The notes: generated by a model from the letters alone, not told the origin. A stretch of 64,000 nt of DNA from Psoroptes ovis (GCA_002943765.1 PQWQ01000007.1:2110501-2174500); one strand, 5' to 3'. Positions 25,501 through 38,000 are shown, counted from the stretch's first letter. Numbers and translations are program-made.

Positions 25501-25672
25501 AGTTTAGGTTTCGACCTACGTCCTATAATTTTTTTAGAGGGCTCTTCGGGCTTACCTTTTTGAGCTCCATCTTGTGGCTGATCATCATCTTTGGGCGATT
25601 CTTCCATCACTGCATCTTCAAGTTGAGTTTTCAAGTCATGAATACTTACAGTATCATTCATTCTAGATTCAT
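6755..25672 (-). CDS. Exon B of the giant PEVK-like protein (18,918 bp, symmetric phase 1-1)
   Basis: This is one open frame of 6,306 codons, flanked by an acceptor after CAATTTAG and a donor GGAG/GTAATT (GT at 6754-6753). The ATG at 25661 is unlikely to be a start, because the frame-compatible acceptor lies 11 bases upstream. The exon carries 12 copies of the type-2 core (marked by KKKIHKIKKIKKPKDEK), each within larger units containing KRKESVSE and RRKSKPEV boxes. The last ~260 residues leave the repeat and become an acidic, Gln/Asp-rich tail. Its length is an exact multiple of three with the same phase at both ends, so skipping it would keep the frame. If the final donor is not used, translation ends two codons later (Gly-Asn-stop at 6747). 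The role is inferred as elastic or spacer protein, as for exon A. Confidence 0.93.
14181..14900 (-). repeat. ~720-bp block in exon B duplicated in exon C
   Basis: Partner of 2477-3196, with only scattered base differences visible. Confidence 0.85.
17518..17880 (-). repeat. Exon B block shared with exon A, copy 1
   Basis: Matches 28005-28367 at offset 10487 (10143 after removing the intron, a multiple of three). The match ends at an in-frame indel where 28368 onward carries an extra module. Confidence 0.78.
17905..18332 (-). repeat. Near-tandem 768-bp-offset duplication, copy 1
   Basis: Almost identical to 18673-19100 at an offset of 768 bases (256 codons), including a PIHDSEVTTDFKKK module and one truncated unit. 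Confidence 0.85.
18673..19100 (-). repeat. Near-tandem 768-bp-offset duplication, copy 2
   Basis: Partner of 17905-18332. One visible difference is ATCAG against TTCAG near the start. Confidence 0.85.
19091..20072 (-). repeat. ~980-bp block in exon B duplicated in exon A
   Basis: Collinear with 28831-29812 at offset 9740, with very few differences (for example G at 19341 against T at 29081). Subtracting the 344-bp intron leaves 9396, a multiple of three, so both copies are read in the same frame. Confidence 0.88.
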
Positions 25673-26016
25673 CTAAATTGTTTTGATCAAGAATTTTTTT
25701 AGTTAAAATTTGTATTCAATAAGTTACCGCATATCCTTTTGAATGAAATTTTCCCGAGTGCGTATCCTTTTCATTTTGTGTAGCTTTTTATTTGGCTAAT
25801 CCTGTATGGCGATGCTTCAGCTCGTATGCAGCATATGTGATAGCTGTAAAAGGTTTGAATCGTCTGGGGTCCATCGATCTTGATTCTTTTTGGGTCCATT
25901 TACGCCACCGAAAGTATCTTAACCTAATATTTGGCTTTTACCTATTTTTTTCTAACATCTCGGCCATACGAACATTCTCTCTCTCATATCATTCAAATAA
26001 AAGTCACTGAACCTAC
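25673..26016 (-). other. Intron between exons A and B (344 bp, phase 1)
   Basis: The donor is AAAG/GTAGGT (GT at 26016-26015). The acceptor is CAATTTAG (AG at 25674-25673), with a TTTAACTAA branch-point-like string about 30 bases upstream. Splicing joins the single G at 26017 to AT at 25672-25671, making GAT (Asp) and continuing in frame into exon B. An in-frame TGA lies about 45 bases upstream of the exon B frame, so the repeats cannot be read through without splicing. The next AG (CTAG, just downstream) would put a TGA in frame, which fixes the chosen acceptor. The intron is less AT-rich and less repetitive than its surroundings. I recognise no gene or mobile element in it. Confidence 0.88.
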
Positions 26017-29000
26017 CTTTAATATCGTCAACGATTGATTCTTCAACAGATTCTCGAGACTTCTTAACTTTTTTCAAAACTGTCTTTGGCCCTTCAGGAG
26101 TCTGGATTTCTTCGATTGTTTTGGTTACCTCTTCTAGAGTTTCATCGGGTTTCGCTTTTTTTGCCTTCTTGACCTTCTTCAGAGTTTTCTTCTTACCTTC
26201 AGGTGTCTCAATTTCTTCGATGGTATCTATTAATTCTTCTGGTTTGGTTTCCTCAATCGGCTCCTCGGGTTTAGTTAATTTTCGAATAACTTTTTCAGGT
26301 TTGTCATCTTCATCCAGAATTATTTGATCATCTGGTTGTTCAATGTAATCAATTGGTTTCTCATCTTTTGGTTTCTTTATTTTCTTGATTTTATGTATTT
26401 TCTTCTTTTGATTATCAACAATCTCAATGACTGGATATGATTCGATCACATCATAAACTTCAATTGTTTCTATTGATTCTTCGATTATTTCTTTGACATC
26501 TTTGTGCTTTGTTTTCTTCACTTTTTTGATTATTTTCTTGTCATCTTCTGGCAATTCTTCTTCAGGTAATTCGATGATTTCTTCAAATATTTCAATTTTG
26601 ATTTCTTCAGTGATTTCTTTGTCACTCGTTTCTGGGATTTCAGAGACGGATTCTTTTCGCTTCGGCTTTTTTATAGACTTTTTGACTGTTTTTTCGATGT
26701 CAACTGTCGATTCAACATCTTCAGGTTTCGATTCTTCTGCTGGTTTTTCTTCGTCGATATAATGTTCGACAGGTTTTAATTCGATCACTTCTTCAGTGAT
26801 GATTGATTTATCTGCTTTTTCTTCACTAACTTCTGGCTTAGATTTACGTCTAATGATTTTCTTGGACGATTTCTTGGGCTTTCCTTCTTCTGTTGTCTCT
26901 TCTTCTGCCCTCAGTTCTTCACCAGGTAATTCGATGATTTCTTCTGTAATACTGACTTGGACATCTTCAGTAACATCTTTCATTTCTGTTGGCTTTTCAA
27001 GCTGGGTTACTGATTCTTTGCGTTTGGACTTTTTTACAGTTTTCCTAACGGTCTCAACGTCGACCTTAGTTTCAACATCTTCAGGTTTCGATTCTTCTTC
27101 TGGTTTTTCTTCTTCAATAATTTGTTCGACTGGCTTGAGTTCGATCACTTCTTCAGTGGTGATTGTTTTTTCTGGTTGCTCTTCAGTGACTTTCGTTTTC
27201 GATTTGCGTCTTATGACTTTTTTAGAGGGTTTCTTTGGTTTTACACCTAGTGCTTCCTCTTCTGGACGTTGTTCTTCAGCAAGTAATTCGATTATTTCTT
27301 CTGTGATACTGTCTTGAATGTCTTCAGTGACATCTTTCTCTTCTGAAGGTTTGTCAGGCTGCTCTTGGCTCACTTCTGGTTTTGATTTGCGTCTTATGAC
27401 TTTTTTAGACGGTTTCTTGGGCCTCTCACCAGTTTCGATTATTTCCTCGTCATCTTCTGGCGCCTTTGCATCTGGCATCTCTTGGAAAGGTTTCAATTGG
27501 ATTGTTTCTTCAGTCACTATTTTTTCTTCCAAAGGTTTCTTCGTTTTCTTGACTTTTTTCAAAACTGTCTTTGGTCCTTCAGGCGTTTCGATTTCCTCAA
27601 TTGTTTCGGTTACTTCTTCAACAGTTTCAGTTGGTTTTTCTTCCTTTGGTTTTTTGACCTTCTTTACAGTCTTCTTCTTACCTTCAGGTGTCTCGATTTC
27701 TTCGATAGTTTCTATTATTTCCTCTGGTTTGGTCTCTTCAAAAGGTTCATCTGGTTTTGATATTTTTCTGATTACTTTTTCTGGTTTGTCTTCTTCATCC
27801 AGAATTATTTGATCATCTGGTTGTTCAATGTAATCAATTGGTTTCTCATCTTTTGGTTTCTTTATTTTCTTGATTTTATGTATTTTCTTCTTTTGATTAT
27901 CAACAATCTCAATGACTGGATATGATTCGATCACATCATACACCTCAATCGTTTCGATTAATTCTTCAATCGTTTCTTCTACATCTTTCTGCTTCTTGAT
28001 CTTCTTCACTTTTTTGATTATTTTCTTATCATCTTCTGGAAGCTCTGAATCCGGCTTCTCTTCCTCTGGTAATCCAATAATCTCTTCGAATATTTCAACT
28101 TGGATTTCCTCAGTGATTTCTTTGTCACTTGTCTCCGGAATTTCAGAAACAGATTCTTTTCGTTTTGACTTTTTAATAGTCTTTTTGACAGTTTTTTCTA
28201 TGCCAACTGTTGATTCAACATCTTCAGGCTTAGATTCTTTTTCTGGTTTTTCTTCTTCGATTATTTGTTCGACTGGTTTTAATTCGATCTCTCCCCCAGT
28301 GATGATCGGTTTTTCTTCACTAACTTCTGGCTTCGATTTGCGCCTTATGACTTTCTTCAGAGGTTTTTTGAGTTTTTCACCAGTTTCATCCAGAGGTTTT
28401 TCTTCTTCAGGCAATTCAATAACTTCGAAAATTTCAGTTTTGATTTCTTCAGTTGTTTCTTTGTCACTCGTTTCTGGAACTTCTGTGACAGATTCTTTAC
28501 GCTTCGGTTTCTTCAGAATTTTCTTTTTGAAGTCAGTAGTCACTTCTGAGTCATGAATTGGAGTGATTTCGCCCTCATCTTGTGGTTTATCTTCAATCAT
28601 TTCATCAGACGGTTTCAATTCGATTGTTTCTTCAGTCACTATTTTTTCTTCCACAGGTTTCTTCGTTTTCTTGACTTTTTTCAAAACTGTCTTTGGTCCT
28701 CTAGGGGTCTGGACTTCCTCGATTGTTTCTGTTATCTCTTCTACAATTTCGTCAGGTTTTTCTTCTCTTGGTTTTTTCACCTTCTTCACAGTTTTCTTCT
28801 TACCTTCAGGAGTCTCAATTTCTTCAATGGTTTCCTCTGGCTTGGTTTCTTCAATGGGTTGGTCTGGTTTAATTAATTTCCTAATAACTTTTTCAGGTTT
28901 GTCATCTTCATCCAGAATTATTTGATCATCTGGTTGTTCAATGTAATCAATTGGTTTCTCATCTTTTGGTTTCTTTATTTTCTTGATTTTATGTATTTTC

Positions 29001-32000
29001 TTCTTTTGATTATCAACAATCTCAATGACTGGATATGATTCGATCACATCATACACCTCAATCGTTTCGATTAATTCTTCTATTGTTTCTTCCACATCTT
29101 TCTGCTTCTTAATCTTCTTCACTTTTTTGATTGTTTTCTTATCATCATCTGGCATCTCTTCATCAGACAATTCAATAATCTCTTCAAAAATTTCAATTTT
29201 GATTTCTTCAGTGATTTCTTTATCACTCTTTTCTGGAACATCAGAAACAGATTCTTTTCGTTCAGTCTTCTCAATAGTCTTTTTAACAGTTTCATCGATG
29301 TCAACTGTTGATTCAACTTCTTCAGGCTTCATTATTTCATCTTCGGGTTTTTCTTGTTCAAGAATTTGATCTAATGGTTTCAATTCTATCAATTCTTCTG
29401 TGACGTGAGGTTTCTCTAGCTGTTCTTGGCTGACTTCTGGTTTTGATTTGCGTCTTATGACTTTCTTAGATGGTTTCTTTTGTTTCGTTTCTTCTGGTGA
29501 TTCTTTTTCTGAGACTGTTTCTTCACCAGGAAATTCGATGATTGCTTCAGTGATTTGGATTTCTTCATCGTGTAATTCGATTATTTCTTCAGTGATTTCA
29601 ACTTGGACATCTTCAGTGACATCTTTTTCCTCTGAAGGTTTTTCAAGTTGCGTAACTGATCCTTTGCGTTTAGCTTTTTTAACAGTTCTCTTGACTGTTT
29701 CCACGTCGACTGTGGATTCGACTTCTTCAGGTGTCATTTCCCCTTTCTCTGATTTGAATTCAATCCATTCTTCTCCGATTTGCTGTTCATCAGGTTGTTC
29801 TAAGCTTACTTCCAGTTTTGATTTTCGTCTCACGATTTTCTTGGTCGGTTTCTCGCGTATTCCCTCTTCTGGTGTTTCTTCTTCTGGACGGTGTTCTTCA
29901 CCAGGCAATTCGATTATTTCTTCGGTGATACTTACTTGAAAGTCTTCAGAGATATCTTTTTCTTCTGTGGGTTTTTCTGGTTTTTCGTCAATGGCTTCTG
30001 GCTTAGATTTACGCCGTATAAGTTTCTTCGAATGTTTTTTGGGTTTTCCTTCTTCCGGTGATTCTTCATCAGGCAATTCAATGATTTCTTCAAATATTTC
30101 AGTTTTTATTTCTTCAATGATTTCTTTGTCACTCGTCTCCGGAATTTCAGAAACAGATTCTTTTCGTTTCGGTTTCTTCAGAATTTTCTTCTTGAAGTCA
30201 GTAGTCACTTCCGAGTCATGGATTGGAGTGATTTCGTCCTCTTCTTGTGGTTTATCTTCAACCACTTCATCAGAAGGCTTCAATTCGATTGTTTCTTCTG
30301 TCACTATTTTTTCTTCCACAGGTTTCTTCGTTTTCTTGACTTTTTTCAAAACTGTCTTTGGTCCTTCAGGCGTTTCGATTTCCTCAATTGTTTCGGTTAC
30401 TTCTTCAACAGTTCCAGTTGGTTTTTCTTCTTTTGGTTTTTTGACCTTCTTCACGATCTTCTTCTTACCTCCAGGCGTCTCGATTTCTTCGATGGTCTCA
30501 ATGAATTCTTCTGGTTTGGTTTCTTCAATTGGCTCCTCTGGTTTAATTAATTTCCTAATAACTTTTTCAGGTTTGTCATCTTCATCCAGAATTATTTGAT
30601 CATCTGGTTGTTCAATGTAATCAATTGGTTTCTCATCTTTTGGTTTCTTTATTTTCTTGATTTTATGTATTTTCTTCTTTTGATTATCAACAATCTCAAT
30701 GACTGGATATGATTCGATCACATCATACACCTCAACCGTTTCGATTAATTCTTCGATTGTTTCTTCCACATCTTTCTGCTTCTTAATCTTCTTCACTTTT
30801 TTGATTGTTTTCTTATCATCATCTGGCATCTCTTCATCAGACAATTCAATAATCTCTTCGAAAATTTCAATTTTGATTTCCTCAGTGATTTCTTTGTCAC
30901 TAGTTTCTGGAATTTCAGAAACAGATTCTTTTCGTTTCGACTTTTTAATAGTCTTTTTTACTGTTTTTTCGATGCCAACTGCGGATTCAACATCTACAGG
31001 TTTCACTTCTGCAAGTTTTTCTTCGGCTTTTTCATCAAGTGATTTCAGTTCGATCAATTCTTCTGTTAATTGAGGTTTATCAAGTTGTTCTTCAAATACT
31101 TCTGGTTTTGATTTGCGTTTTATGACTTTCTTAAACGGTTTTCTGGGTTTTCCTTCTTCTGGTGATTCTTCTTCAGGTTGATGCTCATCACCAGGTAGTT
31201 CGATTATTTCTTGTGTGATTCCGATTTCAATACCTGGTAATTCGATTATTTCCTCTGTGACACTTACTTGGATGTCTTCAGTGACATGTTTAGCTTCTGT
31301 TGGCTTTTCTTCTTCAACAATTTGATCGACCGACTTCAATTCGATTAATTCTTCAGTAATTTGTAGTTTTTCCGGACTTTCTTCTGGTTTTGATTTTCGT
31401 CTTATGACTTTCTTAGACGGTTTTTTGGGCTTTTCCTGTTCTGTTTCATCTTCTCCATGCAATTCAATAATCTCTTCGAAAATTTCAGTTTTGATTTCTT
31501 CAGTGATTTCTTTGTCACTTGTTTGCGGAACTTCACTAACCGATTCTTTACGTTTCGGTTTCTTCAGAATTTTCTTCTTGAAGTCAGTAGTCACTTCTGA
31601 GTCATGAATTGGACTGATTTCGTCCTCTTCTTGTGGTTTATCTTCAACCACTTCATCAGAAGGCTTCAATTCGATTGTTTCTTCTGTCACTGTTTTTTCT
31701 TCCACAGGTTTTTGGGTTTTCTTGACTTTTTTCAGAACTGTCTTTGTGCCTTCGGGAGTCTGGATTTCCTCGATTGTTTCTGTTATCTCTTCAACAGTTT
31801 CACTTGGTTTTTCTTCCTTTGGTTTTTTGACCTTCTTCACAATTTTCTTCTTACCTTCAGGTATCTCAATTTCTTCGATGGTCTCAATAAATTCTTCTGG
31901 TTTGGTTTCTTCAATTGGCTCCTCTGGTTTAGTTAATTTTCGAATAACTTTTTCAGGTTTGTCATCTTCATCCAGAATTATTTGATCATCTGGTTGTTCA

Positions 32001-35000
32001 ATGTAATCAATTGGTTTCTCATCTTTTGGTTTCTTTATTTTCTTGATTTTATGTATTTTCTTCTTTTGATTATCAACAATCTCAATGACTGGATATGACT
32101 CAACCACATCATAAACTTCAATTGTTTCTATTAATTCTTCGATTGTTTCTTCCACATCTTTCTGCTTCTTAATCTTTTTTACTTTTTTCATTGTTTTCTT
32201 ATCATCTTCTGGAAGCTCTGAATCTGGCTTCTCTTCCTCAGGTAATTCGATGGTCTCTTCAAATATTTCAATTTTGATTTCTTCAGTGATTTCTTTGTCA
32301 CTCTTTTCTGGAACCTCAGAAACTGATTCTTTTCGTCTAGCCTTTTTGATAGTCTTCTTGACTGTTTTTCCGATGTCAACAGACGATTCAACTTCTTCAG
32401 GTTTCATCATTTCTTCTTCTGGTTTTTCTTCTTCGACTATTTGATCAAGTGGTTTTAATTCGATCAATTCTTCTGTTATGTGGGGTTTCTCAGGTTGCTC
32501 TTCACTGACTTCTGGTTTCGATTTGCGTCTTATGACTTTCTTAGACGGTTTCTTGGGTTTTTCTTCTGGTGTTTCTTCTTCTGGACGTTGTTCTTCACCA
32601 GGCAATTCAATAATCTCTTCTAAAATTTCAGTTTTGACTTCTTCTATGATTTCTTTGTCACTTGTTTGCGGAACTTCACTAACCGATTCTTTACGTTTCG
32701 GTTTCTTCATAATTTTCTTCTTAAAGTCAGTAGTCACCTCTGAATCATGGATTGGACTGATTTCGTCCTCTTCTTGTGGTTTATCTTCGATCACTTCATC
32801 AGAAGGCTTCAATTCCATTGTTTCTTCAGTCACTGTTTTTTCTTCCACAGGTTTTTTGGTTTTCTTGACTTTTTTCAGAACTGTCTTTGGGCCTTCGGGA
32901 GTCTGGATTTCCTCGATTGTTTCTGTTAACTCTCCAACAGATTCTGTTGGTTTTTCCTCTTTGGGTTTTTTAACCTTCTTCACAGTTTTTTTCTTACCTT
33001 CAGGTGTCTCAATTTCTTCAATGGTTTCAATCAATTCCTCTGGCTTGGTTTCTTCAATTGGCTCCTCTGGTTTAGTTAATTTTCTGATAACTTTTTCTGG
33101 TTTGTCATCTTCATCTAGAATTATTTGATCATCTGGTTGTTCAATGTAATCAATTGGTTTCTCATCTTTTGGTTTCTTTATTTTCTTGATTTTATGTATT
33201 TTCTTCTTTTGATTATCAACAATCTCAATGACTGGATATGACTCAACCACATCATAAACTTCAATTGTTTCTATTAATTCTTCGATTTCTTCGGAGACTT
33301 TGTATTTTTTAACTTTCTTCACCTTTTTCAATGTTTTCTTATCATCTTCTGGCAGCTCTGAATCTGGCTTCTCTTCCTCTGGTAATTCGATGATCTCTTC
33401 AAATATTTCAATTTTGATTTCTTCAGTGATTTCTTTGTCACTCTTTTCTGGAACCTCAGAAACTGATTCTTTTCGTTTAGGCTTTTTAATAGTCTTTTTG
33501 ACAGTTTTTTCTATGCCAACTGACGATTCAACATCCTCAGGTTTCAATTCTTCTGTTGGTTTTTCTTCTTCGACTATTTGATCAAGTGGTTTAAGTTCGA
33601 TCAATTCTTCTGTAATGTGGGTTTTCTCAGGTTGCTCTTCACTGACTTCTGGTTTCGATTTGCGTCTTATGACTTTCTTAGACGGTTTCTTGGGTTTTTC
33701 TTCTGGTGTTTCTTCTTCTGGACGTTGTTCTTCACCGGGCAATTCAATAATCTCTTGGAAAATCTCAGTTTTTATTTCTTCAGTGATTTCTTTGTCACTT
33801 GTTTCGGGCATTTCAGTTACTGATTCTTTTCGCCTGGGTTTCTTTAGAATCTTCTTCTTGGAGTCAGTAGTCACCTCTGAATCATGAATCGGAGTGATTT
33901 CGTCCTCTTCTTGTGGTTTATCTTCGATCACTTCATCAGTAGGTTTCAATTCTATTGTTTCTTCAGTCACTATTTTCTGCTCCACAGGTTTTTTGGTTTT
34001 CTTCAATTTCTTGAGAACGGTTTTTGGTCCTTCAGGAGTCTGGATTTCCTCGATTGTTTCAGTTACCTCTTCAACAGATTCAGTCGGTTTTTCTTCCACT
34101 GGTTTCTTGATCTTCTTCACAGTTTTCTTCTTACCTTTAGGTGTCTCAATTTCTTCGATAATTTCTGTTAATTCTTCTGGTTTGGTTTCTTCAATGGGCT
34201 TATCTGGTTTCGATATTTTCCTGATTACTTTTTCTGGTTTGTCATCTTCATCCAGAATTATTTGATCATCTGGTTGTTCAATGTAATCAATTGGTTTCTC
34301 ATCTTTTGGTTTCTTTATTTTCTTGATTTTATGTATTTTCTTCTTTTGATTATCAACAATCTCAATGACTGCATATGTTTCAACCACATCATAAACTTCA
34401 ATTGTTTCTATCAATTCTTCGATTGTTTCTTCTACATCTTTCTTCTCAATTTTCTTCACTTTTTTGATTATTTTCCTATCTTCTGGCGATTCTTCTTCAG
34501 GTAATTCGATGATTTCTTCAAATATTTCTGTTTTGATTTCCTCAGTGATTTCTTTGTCACTAGTTTCTGGTTGTTCAGAAACAGATTCTTTTCGTTTAGG
34601 TTTCTTAATAGTCTTTTTGATAGTTTTTTCAATGCCAACTGTAGATTCCACTTCTTCAGGTTTCATCATTTCTTCTGTTTTTTCTTCTTCGATTGCTTGA
34701 TCAAGTGGTTTTAATTCTATCAATTCTTCTGTAATGTGTGGTTTCTCAGGTTGCTCTTCACTGACTTCTGGTTTCGATTTGCGTCTTATGACTTTCTTAG
34801 ACGGTTTCTTGGGTTTTTCTTCCGGTGATTCTTCTTCTGGACGTTGTTCTTCACCAGGCAATTCAATTATTTCTTCTGTGATACTGACTTGGATGTCTTC
34901 AGTGATATCTTTTTCTTCTGAGGGTTTTTGTGGTTTTTTGTCGATTTCTTCTGGCTTAGATTTACGCCTTATGACTTTCTTCGCAGGTTTTTTGGGTTTT

Positions 35001-38000
35001 TCACCAGCCTCGTCCGAGGACTTTTCTTCTTCAGGCAATTCAATGATCTCTTCATATATCTCAGTTTTGATTTCTTCAGTGATTTCTTTGTCACTCGTTT
35101 GCGGAACTTCACTAACCGATTCTTTTCGTTTCGGCTTTTTGATAGTCTTTTTGACTGTTTTTTCGATGCCAACTGTTGAATCAACATCTTCAGGTTTCAA
35201 TTCATCTTCTGGTTGTTCTTCGATAAGCTCATCACTAGGTTTCAATTCGATTGTTTCTTCAGTCACTGTTTTTTCTTCCAAAGGTTTTTTGGATTTCTTG
35301 ACTTTTCTCAAAACTGTCTTCGGTCCTTCAGGAGTCTGGACTTCCTCGATTGTTTCTGTTATCTCTTCTACAGTTTCGTCAGGTTTTTCTTCTGGTTTTT
35401 TGACCTTCTTCACACTCTTCTTCTTACCTTCAGGTGTCTCAATTTCTTCGATGGTCTCAATCAATTCTTCTGGCTTTGTTTCTTCAATAGGTTGATCTGT
35501 CTTCGATATTTTCCTAAGTACTTTTTCAGGTTTGTCTTCTTCATCAAGAATTATTTGATCATCTGGTTGTTCAATGTAATCAATTGGTTTCTCATCTTTT
35601 GGTTTCTTTATTTTCTTGATTTTATGTATTTTCTTCTTTTGATTATCAACAATCTCAATAACTGCATATGTTTCAACCACATCATAAACTTCAATTGTTT
35701 CTATTAATTCTTCGATTGTTTCTTCCACATCTTTCTGCTTCTTAATCTTCTTAACTTTCTTGATTATTTTCTTTTCTTCTTCTGGCACATCTGAATCTGG
35801 CTTCTCTTCCTTTGGTAATTCGATGATTTCTTCAAATATTTCGATTTTGATTTCTTCAGTGATTTCTTTTTCACTCGTTTCTGGAACCTCAGAAACAGAT
35901 TCTTTTCGTTTTGGCTTCTTTATAGTCCTTTTCACAGTTTTTTCAATGTCAACGTCTGATTTAACATCTTCAGGCATGATATCATCTTTTGTTGGTTTTT
36001 CTTGGTCGATGATTTGATCGACTGGCTTTAGTTCGATCACTTCTTCAGTGACGTGTGGTTTTTCTGGCTGTTCTTCGCTGACCTCTGGTTTTAATTTTCG
36101 TCTTATGACTTTCTTAGACGGTTTTTTGGGCTTATCCTGGTCTGTTTCATCTTCTCCAGGCAATTCAATAATCTCTTCCAAAATTTCAGTTTTGATTTCT
36201 TCAGTGATTTCTTTGTCACTTGTTTGCGGAACTTCACTAACCGATTCTTTTCGTTTCGGTTTCTTCAAAATCTTCTTCTTGAAGTCAGTAGTCACCTCTG
36301 AGTCATGAATGGGAGTGATTTCTTCTTCTTGTGGCTTCTCTTCAATCAAATCATCAGTGGACTTCAATTGGATAGTTTCTTCGGTAACTATTTTTTCTTC
36401 AGGTTTTTTAGATTTTTTAACTTTTTTCAAAACTGTCTTTGGTCCTTCAGGAGTCTGGATCTCCTCAATTGTTTCGGTTACCTCTTCAACAGTTTCAGTA
36501 GGTTTTTCTTCTCTTGGTTTCTTGACCTTCTTCACAATCTTTTTCTTACCTTTAGGTGTCTCAATTTCTTCAATAGTTTCTATTAATTCTTCTGGTTTGG
36601 TTTCTTCAATTGGCTCTTCTGGTTTAGTTAATTTTCGAATAACTTTTTCTGGTTTGTCTTCTTCATCCAGAATTATTTGATCATCTGGTTGTTCAATGTA
36701 ATCAATTGGTTTTTCATCTTTTGGCTTCTTTATTTTTTTGATTTTATGTATTTTCTTCTTTTGATTATCAACAATCTCAATGACTGCATAAGTTTCTACC
36801 ACATCATAGATTTCTATTGTTTCTATCAGCTCTTCGATTGTTTCTTCTATATCTTTCTGTTTCTTGATTTTCTTTACTTTCTTGATTGATTTCTCCTCTT
36901 CAGGCATCATTTTTTCAGGTTTTTCGTCTAAAGGTAATTCGATAATTTCTTCAAAAATTTCAGTTTTTATATCTTCAATAATTTCGATTTCACTCTTTTC
37001 CAATTCTTCACTTATTGATACTTTTCGTTTCGGTTTTTTCATAATTTTCTTTTTCGTTGTTTCAGTGATAAGCTCTTGTTCAGGCTTTATCACTGATTCT
37101 GTTAATTCTTCTTCTGACAAGTCATATGATTGTTCTGTAGAGAGTTTTGGGCTAAGTTTAGCATGATCTACTTTCTTTTCAATTTCAGCTTTCTCAGGCG
37201 TTAATTCAACCCGTTCTTTTTCATCTTTTGGCTTATCTACTGATTCATCTGGAATCTTTTTGATTATCTTTTTTGGTTCACCTTTTTCATCTCTTAATAC
37301 ATGTTCCTCTGGCTTTGGCTTATATTCTACTGGAGTCTTTTCTTTAGGTTTTTTAACTTTTTTCACCTTTTTGACAATCTTTTTGGTATCATCTGGTAAC
37401 ACTTCGATCTCTTCAACAGTTTCAATAATATCAAAAATTTCAATGAATTCTAAAGTTTTTCTATCTTCAGGTGATTCTTCGGTTTCTTCTGGTTGTGTCA
37501 CACGTTTGATGATTTTCGTGGGTTTCTTGGTTTCTTCTTCAACCAAGATATGTTCACCAGGTTTCTCTTCGTATTTTTCTGGATATTTTTTCTTAGGTTT
37601 TTTCACCGATTTGATTTTGTGCTTTGTTTTTTCTTCACCTTCAGGTGTTGCTTCAATTTCTTCAATTATTTCGATTACCTCTGATACTTCGATGAACTCA
37701 TGAGTTTCTTTCTGTGGAAACTCTTCAGTTGTTTCTTTTGGTTTGGTCTCTTCTTTTTCGTCAGGTTTGAATTCAAAAATAGGCTTCGTTTCATCCCTAA
37801 CTTCCTCGGGTTTCTTGGGCTTTTTCAAAACGATTTTTTTCTTATCTTTCAATTCAATTTTTTCGTCACTCAAAGTGTCTTCCGGAGTTTTTGGAACTTT
37901 CTTGATTATTTTTTTAGGTTCTCCTTTGTCATCAGTCAAAATATGTTCATCTGGTTTCGGTTTATATTCTTCTGGAGCTTTTTCTTCAGGTTTTTTCACT

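Larger units (their letters stand above)
7545..25672 (-). repeat. Type-2 superrepeat array in exon B (12 cores)
   Basis: Cores containing the Ile-Val-Asp-Asn-Gln-Lys-Lys-Lys-Ile-His run lie near 24.8, 23.1, 21.8, 19.3, 18.5, 17.4, 16.5, 15.3, 13.85, 11.8, 10.6 and 8.8 kb. Spacing varies from about 0.77 to 2.5 kb. Between cores the modules are a KRKESVSE box, DKEITEEIKTEIFEEIIEL, two truncated units ending TPEGKKK and TPEGPKT, an ITPIHDSEVTTDFKKK box, and KKVIRRKSKPEV followed by EELIELKPLDQ. Modules are added or lost between superrepeats. A section near 20.5-21.0 kb and one near 9.35-9.75 kb use a different KPEPKPE/ELKPKPK style. Confidence 0.9.
26017..37066 (-). repeat. Type-2 superrepeat array in exon A (9 cores)
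   Basis: Nine cores lie near 36.8, 35.6, 34.35, 33.2, 32.1, 30.7, 29.0, 27.9 and 26.4 kb. Spacing is mostly 1.1 to 1.7 kb. The modules are the same as in exons B and C, showing that one array was divided by introns or spread between exons. Confidence 0.9.

Noticed and set aside
6747..25661. Exon B as a separate gene starting at the ATG at 25661
   Set aside because: A frame-compatible acceptor lies 11 bases upstream, near-identical units exist in exon A, and the phase matches the exon A donor exactly.
25792..26010. A 72-codon plus-strand frame in the intron, and a tRNA-like GGTTTGAATC string near 25850
   Set aside because: The frame matches nothing I know and overlaps the splice donor. The string resembles a B box, but no cloverleaf with acceptor and anticodon stems can be built around it.
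25952..26016. The last 21 codons of the exon A frame (ending FVWPRC) as a true C-terminus
   Set aside because: They follow a strong GTAGGT donor, differ completely in composition from the rest, and splicing at 26016 restores the repeat frame in exon B.
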